From NCBI GenBank assembly GCA_025526995.1, contig JAHLKG010000016.1, positions 558,001-622,000 on the forward strand: a DNA stretch of 64,000 nt. The letters run 5' to 3'. Both the position numbers and the translations under genes were made by a program. Below the pieces are notes generated by a model, which worked only from the letters and a program-made list of their open reading frames with translations, had not been told where the DNA came from and ran no database searches. Source of the DNA: Powellomyces hirtus (taxonomy: Eukaryota > Chytridiomycota > Chytridiomycetes > Spizellomycetales > Powellomycetaceae). Of this stretch, positions 55,833 through 64,000 are shown one piece after another. Every line of letters starts with the position of its first letter. The first letter of the stretch is position 1.

Positions 55833-57207
55833 CTAACGGCTGTTGAGAAAACCCACTTGTTGTTGTTGAGCATTAGCAACATCGACTGCGCTTTGGATGG
55901 CCGCTTGCACTTGCGGCGTGACAATTTGATTTAACTGATTCTGCATCATGTTGTCATTTGCCATCCCTTGTGCTTGGTTTTGGTTCTGATTAGATTGGCC
56001 AAGACCGCCTCGGCCACGATCATTTCCACGCCCTCGTCCAGAGCCTCCGGAGCCACTGTGTCGATTACCACGTTGTTGATTTCCGGTGTTGTACCAGCAG
56101 TCAGCGGACCAGTGTCCCATACGGTTGCAAATTGGGCAAGAAGTTGTTGGTGCTTGACGTCTTTGACCACGGCCTCTCGATTGGTAACCTTGTCTAGGAT
56201 AATTGTACGGTGGCCTGTAGGTAATGAGGTTGCAACTAACGCCAGGTGGATATGGAATGAGGTTGAGATTGTTGAAGTCCTCCGTGAGATTATCAGTATC
56301 GTCTATTCCAGTTAGTCGAGGGTTGGAATAAGGGCTATATCGTTGTTGGCCGCCTCAACCGCCTCGGCCACGACCGCTTCCACGACCGCGACCGGATCCG
56401 CCGCACCCACGAAAGGACGTATTGAGAGGATTATTGTCAGAAAATCCATGAAGACGAAAGCTTGTCGAGCAGCTTCTATGGCTTGCTGAATGGTAACGGG
56501 GGCAGCAGCCGCGGCGGCGAGATTTTGGTTGATTTCGAAGGTATTGATCGCATTGTATAAATAATGACCAATGATAGGATTTTTGAGGAGATCTGCTTTA
56601 AAAATACGAATAATATCAGTAGCAGGAATAGTAGCTTGTGTAGGATCGAGATGCAAAGCAGCACCAAGCTCATGACATTCATCTTGGAACTTTGTGACAA
56701 ATTCTTTGAGTGAATTCCCAAGGGCGAGGTTGGTCAATCTGAGTTCGATTGCATTGCGGAGATTGCGAGGGAAGAATTGGTAATGAGGGCTGTTTGGAAG
56801 GCTGCCCAAGTGGCAGGCGGTCCTGCGGCAGAAGTAGTGTTGTACCACTTGACAGCAGTACCCTTGAGGTAGGATTGGAGGGTGCCAACGTAATCAGTCA
56901 TAGGCAATGGTACAGCAGGAACTGCGGGAACAGGAGGAGGACCAACAACTGCAGGAATGGCGGGAGTAGCAAGAGCCCAATAAAAGTTACTGTGGGAGGT
57001 CAAAAACTCCTCTATCTTCTTAGCAGACTTGGTGCCATTGTATTCGGAGAGCTTGGCCTTTTGTGCATCGAGAAGAGTCTTAGCTTGGTTGGGACAAGCG
57101 GGAACTGCGGCAGCAACGACAGGAGCAGCGGCAATAACACCGGCTGTGACGGCAGCAACGATAGCAGCTTGTTGAGCGGCGGTAAGTGCAGGGGGCATGT
57201 TGTTCAA
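55833..57207 (-). pseudogene. gag: D Gag and nucleocapsid, frameshifted
   Basis: ATG at 57207, 34 bases after the PBS. An Ala-rich N-terminus is followed by the gypsy Gag domain (YLKGTAVKWYNTT, ATWAAFQTAL), which continues after a frameshift near 56790 (NLRNAIELRLTNL, SLKEFVTKFQDECHELG). The RG-rich nucleocapsid has zinc knuckle CPICNRMGHWSADC near 56140-56095, followed by Gln/Asn-rich sequence. Confidence 0.82.
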
Positions 57208-57240
57208 TTGGAGTGATCGTGGTTGATGGTGCTAGTGTGG

Positions 57241-57253
57241 GGTGGTGCTACCA
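57241..57253 (-). other. D primer-binding site, conventional type
   Basis: TGGTAGCACCACC directly after the 5' LTR. It begins TGG, the complement of a tRNA CCA end, unlike the anticodon-arm sites of A, B and C. The exact tRNA is not assigned. Confidence 0.65.
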
Positions 57254-57532
57254 TGTAACGTCAAAGGAAGCTTTGATACTTGATAGTAATAAATAGTGTG
57301 TATTATCGTGTGTTGTAAGGTAACAAGCGGAGGAAGGGACCAGCAGCTGACAGCTTTATATAATGTGTGTCAGGGTGGCGCACACATAATTTATCCGCAA
57401 GGCGCTTTATTGCCTATGAGTCAGGAGTCATGTGTATCACCGATGAATGGGTGGCCAGCCCGAACAAAGGATTGCGTATAACGTAATCAAAAAAGAACGA
57501 AAAAAATATAAGAATATGAGGTTTCCCCAACA
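57254..57532 (-). repeat. D 5' LTR
   Basis: 279 bp with TATA at 57354-57362 (reverse). It differs from the 3' LTR mainly by single-base changes, many at CpG. Confidence 0.9.
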
Positions 57533-57537
57533 GGCTT

Positions 57538-58679
57538 CGAGCGCGATGTTTTCGCTCTTCTTGGCAAAACGGTTGCTTTGGTTACTCTTGTTACTTCTAT
57601 TGTCTAAACGTTTGGCAGCTGCTTGTAGGCCTTCAAGATCATCAAAACTTTGGGTTTGGACAAGCTCCGCTTGATGTTCGTTCATGCCTCAAAGGTAGTA
57701 CCATTTGTAGACTAGAAACGGGATGTCCGAGACGAGCTGACTGGTAATCTTTGTGAATAAGGTATTGTACTGTGAGATGGTGTGGCTTCCTTGTCGCAAT
57801 CTTTCTAGTCGAGTGAGTAGGACTTCCTTGTGATCGGTCGGTTGATAACGCCAAAGGAATGGTTGTTTGAAAGTTTGCCAATTTGTGATGGAGTCAGCAT
57901 TCCCCTTTTCGGCCTCTTTGCAGTAATTTTGATACCATTGTTTTGCATCGCCAGAGAGTTTGGTGAAGATGAATGCAAGTTGTTCTTCTCCAGGTACTGA
58001 TTTGAGACGAAAGACCACTTCAATCTGATCAACAAAGTCAACGAGTTTTGAGAGATTTCCCATTCCGTCGAAAGTGAGGACTGCATTGATCGCTGATTGA
58101 AAGAATGTGAATGATGTGCGCTGGGCTTCACGGTCTTCGCTTTTTTGGGCTCATAGTTGTTGTGTTCTCGGTTGGGGAAGACGGGCAAAAGTGAGGAGCA
58201 ACTGGGGCTTCAACTTCGCTGTGAGTGATGTGTTGATGTAGAAAAGGGTACTCAAGGCCCGCTTTTGGGCTTCTCATTGATGAAACGGCCATAGGATAAC
58301 CACCGATATGAGGCTTTTTGTACTTTTCGGGTTGTTGATGGGAAGTTGATGTAGCGAGAGGGTTTGAACTAGTCAATAAAGTCCTCTCCAGCTTGTCCAT
58401 CCGATGGTCGAGTTTTTCGTCGATTTCCATCTTGAACCTCTGCAGAATTTCCATGACAACATCAGTCGGTACTTCGGATGGTACTGTCACCAAGTCTGCA
58501 TGAATTTCTCCATGATTCATCTCATTCACATCGGCATCTGCGTTGTGGGAATCATGGTAAATTGAGGCATCGGTATTAACGTCTTCTTCAGCATCAGGAC
58601 CCCGTTGGGCTTGTCATGTGGCTTGACGGGCTTGTTGGCACGTCTGCACTCCTTGAATGGGAGATCTTGCAGTAGGCAT
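57538..58679 (-). pseudogene. gag: C3 gag, 5' part
   Basis: ATG at 58679 (MPTARSPI in C1), gypsy-like Gag with AKQWYQNY and WQTFKQPFLWRY, and an open stretch 57689-58063. The D insertion cuts it just before the zinc knuckle, at the SENIALEA-QPSKKD point. A stop and a frameshift lie near 58130. Confidence 0.8.
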
Positions 58680-58780
58680 CTTGACGGTGTGCTCGGTACT
58701 TTCTTGGCACTTGAATTTTGACGGAAGACTTGTAGTTTACAGGTTTTACGAAGGGAGAATAATTTGAATTCGACCGGTCT

Positions 58781-59162
58781 CAGGGCTCATAACCTACTGA
58801 AGATATTGGCGTTTCCAGTACTTTATCGGAAATGCAGAGGATTGGCCGAATTCGATGTGGCCTCCAGTATACTTCATAAAGGGGGGGTTTACAGGGCTCT
58901 TCTGTGATGCCGATGACGGTGTAGCGTTGTCAGATGCACGGAGATGTAATGTATGTGAATGTATTTTATGTCTTAAAGTCTTATTGGTAATGTCTCGCTT
59001 CGAGTGTTCTAATCTACTTTTTCTCCAATCACGTGATCACACATGATCCAATTCAGTTCTTAGCGTTACTGGTATGTCCGTCATGCGTTCTAGTCGGAGA
59101 ATCCAAGTAAGGATCTAATGTACGGACCAAACGTTGAGTACGCAAGTCTCAACATTCCAATA
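58781..59162 (-). repeat. C3 PBS and 5' LTR
   Basis: PBS GGTTATGAGCCCTGA (58781-58795 in reverse), LTR 58796-59162 (367 bp). The inner end is TACTGA instead of TATTGG. The CACGTG pair is partly mutated near 59029-59048. Confidence 0.85.
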
Positions 59163-62100
59163 TGTAAACCCACCCTTTACAAATATACTGGAGGCTGCAT
59201 CGAATTCGGCCAAGCCTCCGCATTTCCGATAAAGTACTGGGAACGCCGATCTCTCCAAAAGGTTATGAGCCCTGAGACCGGTCGAATTTGAATCATTCTC
59301 CCTTTGTAAAACCTGAAAACTACCAGTTTTCCGTCGAATTCAAGTGCCAAGAAAGTACCAAGCACGCCGTCAAGATGCATACTGCAAGATCTCTCATTCA
59401 AAGAGTGCAGACCCGCCAACAAGCCCGTCAAGCCACATGAGAAGCCAAACGGGGTCCTGACGCTGAAGGAGACGTTAATATCGATGCCTCAATCTACCAT
59501 GCTTCCCACAAAGCAGATGCCGATGTGGATGAGATGAATCCTGGAGAAATTCATGCAGAACCGGCGACAGAACTGACTGGACCGCAGACTGACATTGTCA
59601 TGCATCTTCTGCAGAGGATCAAGATGGGAATGGACAAAAAGTTTGACCATCGGATGGAGAAGTTCGAGAAGACTCTCTTGACTAAGTCAAATCCTTTCGT
59701 TACATCACCTTCCCATCAATACGAAAAGTTTGAAAATGGAAGTCCTCACATTGGCGGTTATAATCCACCTACTTCACCAATGAGAAGCCTGAAAGCGGGC
59801 CCTGAGTACGCTTTCCTACATCAACACATTACTCACAGCGAAGTTGAAGCCCCAGTTGCCCCTCACTATCGTCTGTCTTCTCCAACAGAGAGCAGAACAA
59901 CTACAAGCAGCCAAAAGAGCAAAGACCGTGAAGCCCAGCACACATCATCCACATTTTTTCAATCAGCAATCAATGCAGTCATCACATTCGATGGAACGGG
60001 AAATCTCTCAAAACTCATCGACTTCGTTGATCAAATTGAAGTGATCTTTTGTCTCAAATCTGTACCTGGAGAAGAACAACTTGCATTCATCTTCACCAAG
60101 CCCTCTGGCAATGCAAAACAATGGTATCAAAACTACCGCAAAGAGGCCGAAATGGGGAATGCTGACCCCACCACGAATTGGCAAACTTTCAAGCGACCAT
60201 TTCTCCGGCGTTATCAACCAACTGATCAAGAGGAAGTCCTACTCACTCAACAAGAAACATTGCAACAAGGAAGCCATACCATCTCGCAGTACAATACATT
60301 GTTCAGCTTGTCTTGGACATCCCGTTTTTACTTTACAAATGGTTCTACCTTTGAGGCATGAACGAACATCAAGCGGAGCTCGTCCAAACCCAAAGTTTTG
60401 ATGATCTTGAAGGCCTACAAGCGGCTGCCAAACGTTTGGACAATGGAAGTAACAAGAGTAACCAAAACAACCGTTTTGCCAAGAAGAGCGAAAACATCGC
60501 GCTTGAAGCCCAACCTTCAAAGAAAGACGGCTCAAGTCACAAGAGGACTGACACTAAGAAGACCACAGACTCGAAGAAGAGACAGAACTTCCCCTATTGG
60601 TTATGCAATTCAAATGAACATACTCCCTTCAATTGTCTCCTCAAAGCCAAGGCTGTCGAATCCTTAAAACCTGCTGCTAATGTCAATATTGCAGAAGCAC
60701 ACAATGCCGCTACATTGGCTTACCTGGATTCGGGCTGCTCACAGCACATGACGAATGACATTTCCATTCTCAAATCCTACAAAGAGCACTCAACGCGTGG
60801 CAGACTTGGAAATAATGCCTTTCTCAATGCCGAAGCGAAAGGGAACGCTATCTTGAAGCTTCCAGATGGAGATGTACCTCTCACTGATGTTCTTTACATT
60901 CCAAAACTCGCCAAAACTCTCATCTTGGTCTCCACACTTGCCAAAGATGGAAAGAGAGTTACCTTTGAAGATGAAAGCGCTGTCATTCAAGACTGCAATG
61001 GCACTACAAATGACATCGCCATACCTCTCGTTTGAGGAATGTATCACATCTTGCCAACTACGATGGCTTTCGGTACCCAAACTCGCTCAAGGACAAACAC
61101 GTCCAATGTACCCACACATGCGTCGGAAAATACATCCATTGAATAGACAAAATGGGCAAAAGCGTCCAATGTAACGACACATGCGTCCAATACATTGATT
61201 CAAGCCACAGCCATGGCACTATCCCCCCCTTCCGCTTCAGTCAAGGAAGGAACCCTCTGGCATCACCGTTTGGGCCATCCTGGTGCCCATATCATGAAGA
61301 AACTCACGCTCCCAATGACCAACGAAGTCTGCAAAGGTTGCAAGTTCGGTAGGCACAAGCTCTCACCACTCAAGGGTACAATGACACAGTCCAAGATGCC
61401 ACTTGATTGCCTACATTTTGACCTTAACGGTCCGCACATACCCGCAGTTGGCATTGAGAAATATGCCCTCTTTGTGATCAATGCTGTTCACACTTCACAT
61501 GGATCTTCTTTTTGAAGGCAAAGAGTGAATCCGCTGCAAAGTTGATTGAATTCATCAGCTTCATCGAATATCAGACCAATGAATGGGTCAGACGACTTCA
61601 TTCCGATTGAAGGGGGGAGTTTGTCAATCACAATCTGATAGAATTCATTTCGAAAAAGAGCATTCTGCACGAACTCACCGCTGCAGATTCTCCACAGTCC
61701 AACAGTGTAGCAGAAAGGTTCAACCTCACCCTTTTCAACACCATTTGTTCATTGGAACACTCATATGGCATCCTGAAACAACTCTGGACCGAGCTAGCGG
61801 CTCCATCAGTCTACTTACAAAATCGCCTCCCCCACAAGTCCAATGACAACATCTCACCATACGAATGGTTCAACGGCAAAGAGCCCTCACTTTCTCACCT
61901 TCGCGTGATTTGGGCAGATGCCTTTGTGCATCTCGTCAAGAGAAGACAAGTCTCAAAGTTGGCACCGCGCGCCACACATATGAAATTCATCGGTTATGAA
62001 TTTGACGGCACTTATCGCTGTTGGGATGACAACTGTCAAGAAATAGTCATTTCTCGGAATGTAACGTTCAACAAAACCTCAGCACTCAAACTTGTGAAAG

Positions 62101-64000
62101 ACTACATCCTGCCCGAAGAACTCTACAAAGTCTAATAGATTCTCGACTCACGTGTTGGCCCGGAAGGCCCTGAATTCCTCCGCAAAGGGCTAGGATTGAA
62201 AGACGACAAAAATACATGGGAACCAATTGAAAATGTCAACCATTTGACGGTCTTCGCTAATTACATCAACAAGAAGACGGCGAGTGCCCTTTTGGCTGCA
62301 AGTATTAAAAAACCCCAACCTACAAACAAGCTTTCTCATCAGACGACGCGCCAAAGTGGACCAAGGCCATAAATGCCAAATTGAAGTCCCTTCATACCAT
62401 TGAAACATGGGAAGCCATTAACCCCAAATCCTTACCGCACAATCAACAGCCCATCTGCACCAAATGGGTATTCAAGATTAAGCGAGACCTGAATGGTCAA
62501 CCCCAACAATACAAGGCCCGGCTTGTAGTGAAAGGCTTCAAACAACACTATGGCATCGACTACAATGAAACCTACGCTCCGGTTGCCAAGATTGCTACCC
62601 AATGCGTCCTCCTCACTCTCGCCACCAGCCTAGGCTTGAAATGCCATCAAATGGATGTAGTAACCGCATTTCTGAATGGGATTGTTACCAAGACCATCCT
62701 AATCTATGCCCCTGAAGGCTCTGGCTTTCCGCCCGGGACCATCCTTTGACTCCAAAAGGCCCTTTACGGTCTGAAACAAGCCCCGCGCAAATGGTACTCC
62801 CTACTTCACAAAGAACTTACTTCTTTGGGATTCAAGCGCCTGGCAAATGACAATGCCATCTACATCAGAACTCTACCTGAAAGTGACTCATCGCAGTACA
62901 TCTCCGTCTACGTTGATGATCTCCTCATTTTCGCACAGACCGAATCGGAAATCTCGTCAATCAAGACATCCCTGCACAACGAGTTCAACATCACAGACCT
63001 AGGCAAAGTCAACCACTACCTAGGAAAGAGAGTTCGACGTGATCACTCAAGGCACGTCATCTATCTCGATCAAGAGTCATATGAAAATGACATCCTTGAG
63101 CGCTTTGGTATGCAAGAGTGCAAGCCCGTCAATACTCCGATGGACCAGACCAAGCTCGAACCCTACAAAGTCGAAAATACAAAGACTTCATCCAACCCGC
63201 AAGAAGGAGAATATTGCGAAATCATTGGTCCTCTCATGTACCTGATGATATGCATGCACCCTGTCATTGCTGTCACTGTCAGTATGCTTTCTTGCTTTGC
63301 AAGCAACCCTTTGCCTCAACATCTGCAAGCTGCAAACCGCGTTCTTTGCTATCTACCAGGGACATCTGCTTACAGTCTCTGCATCGGCGGAAACAATGTT
63401 ACCCTGCATGGCTACAGCGATGCCAATTGGGGAAACAACATCATTGATTGAGGGTCAATCACTGGCTACCTTTTCTACATTGGAAATGCGGGCCCTGTCA
63501 CGTGGGCTTCGAAGAGCCAACCCACCGTTGCTCTCTCATCTACCAAAGCTGAATACATGGCACTTTCCTTCACCACTCAGGAAAGCATCTGGCTTCACTC
63601 ACTTCTGCAAGGACTCCAAATCCCTGAATATCTCAACGAAAATGCTTGACCTCCAACGATCTACAAAGACAATCAGTCATGCATCTTGCTGGCAATGAAT
63701 CCCATGCATCACGCCCGTACCAAGTACATCAACTTTTGACATCACTTCATCCGTGATCACATCGACATGGAGATTCATCTGGAGTACTTATCCACCACTG
63801 AAATGGTCGCTGATTCCCTTACAAAACCCTTACCGGCCCCGGCATTCAAATACCATCACAAAAATATGTGCATCAAGCACTACAATAACACCATCACAAC
63901 AATGACGAAAGCGTCCATGACGAAGCTCCCAAATGAGTAAAATCCCTTCACTGCGGATCGATTTCTTGGACAGGAGGTGTATTGGAATTTTGAGCCTTGC
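59163..64000 (+). mobile_element. Element C4, decayed C-family retrotransposon
   Basis: 5' LTR remnant 59163-59260 (only the last 98 bp), perfect half-tRNA PBS 59261-59275, internal region, GACAGGAGGTG purine tract and the start of a 3' LTR at 63980 where the window ends. The first ~270 bp of its 5' LTR are absent; C3 lies there. Confidence 0.85.
59375..63940 (+). pseudogene. C4 Gag-Pol, decayed
   Basis: ATG 59375; TGA arises 21 codons later by CGA to TGA. Open pieces: Gag 59525-60361, Gag/protease 60358-61035 (zinc knuckle first Cys now Tyr: YWLCNSNEH; protease DSGCSQHM), GAG-pre-integrase 61195-61515, integrase end 61752-62135, chromodomain remnant near 62129-62240 (decayed, NTWEP only), RT 62381-62749 and 62825-63451 with intact YVDD, RNase H to 63940. 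TGA at 62747-62749 falls at the same RT codon as in C2 and C3. There is no GC-rich hairpin in the linker, so this copy shows the uninserted state. Confidence 0.83.

Larger units (their letters stand above)
51541..57532 (-). mobile_element. Element D, Ty3/gypsy chromovirus inserted in C3 gag
   Basis: 5,992 bp. LTRs 51541-51819 and 57254-57532 (279 bp each, about 20 differences by eye, roughly 93 percent identical). Target duplication GGCTT at 51536-51540 and 57533-57537. PBS 57241-57253; polypurine tract GGTCTGAGGGAGG next to the 3' LTR. Order gag, NC, PR, RT, RNase H, integrase, chromodomain. Several frameshifts; inactive. Confidence 0.93.
47557..59162 (-). mobile_element. Element C3, decayed C-family retrotransposon containing D
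   Basis: Both LTRs are present: 3' LTR 47557-47921 (365 bp) and 5' LTR 58796-59162 (367 bp), PBS 58781-58795. D is inserted in gag with duplication GGCTT. The left end lies inside the C5 LTR (flank ACTTT). The right end abuts a C4 LTR fragment in the opposite orientation (flank TGTAA). No target duplication is visible, so a flank was rearranged. Confidence 0.85.

Overview
The window is eukaryotic and almost certainly fungal. It is wall-to-wall nested LTR retrotransposons, and I recognise no ordinary host housekeeping gene. A basidiomycete is the best guess: the copies differ mainly by CpG to TpG/CpA changes, three families prime from the anticodon arm of initiator tRNA-Met, and the one intron I can propose is 57 nt with a CTAAC branch site. 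The species is not identifiable from this sequence.

Five families are present. A is a Ty1/copia element with 500-bp LTRs. B is a Ty1/copia-type Pol with a gypsy-like Gag and 239-bp LTRs. C has the same architecture as B, with ~365-369-bp LTRs ending TATTGGA/TCCAATA. D is a Ty3/gypsy chromovirus with 279-bp LTRs. G is a decayed Ty3/gypsy chromovirus. B and C both carry a chromodomain between integrase and reverse transcriptase, where Ty1/copia elements normally have none.

Layout, left to right: A1 (minus, 3' end outside the window) holds an oppositely oriented solo A LTR at 3085-3584, and C1 (plus, 4726-10503) sits in its 5' LTR. Next come two 8,556-bp tandem units (10952-19507 and 19508-28063). 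Each unit is the 5' part of G (minus) with a complete B element inside (B1 12447-18615, B2 21003-27171), plus one A LTR. Then comes A2 (minus, 27564-38688), whose 5' LTR holds C2 at exactly the same site as C1 in A1. A2 is fused head to head through that LTR to A3 (plus, 38689-42447), which lacks gag. A3 is followed by the 3' part of G (plus, 42448 to about 45280). The right end is C5 (minus fragment), C3 (minus, 47557-59162, with D at 51541-57532 inside its gag) and the decayed C4 (plus, 59163 to the window end).

The 5-bp target duplication GGAGA that marks entry of A into G is now split between 10952-10956 (as TCTCC) and 42448-42452, 31 kb apart and in opposite orientation. The locus has therefore been inverted and tandemly duplicated through A LTRs, unless it is misassembled.

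The most interesting object is B. It combines (i) a Ty1/copia Pol, (ii) a gypsy-like Gag, (iii) an internal chromodomain with a complete Y-W-Y aromatic cage, (iv) a gag-pol frame broken only by one UAG, (v) a gag whose first AUG lies inside the primer-binding site, and (vi) an antisense, apparently intron-containing gene downstream of RNase H. The predicted start of that antisense protein contains KQTARKTG, which resembles the histone H3 tail around lysine 9. A chromodomain and an H3K9-like peptide encoded on opposite strands of one transposon is a testable and possibly new arrangement.
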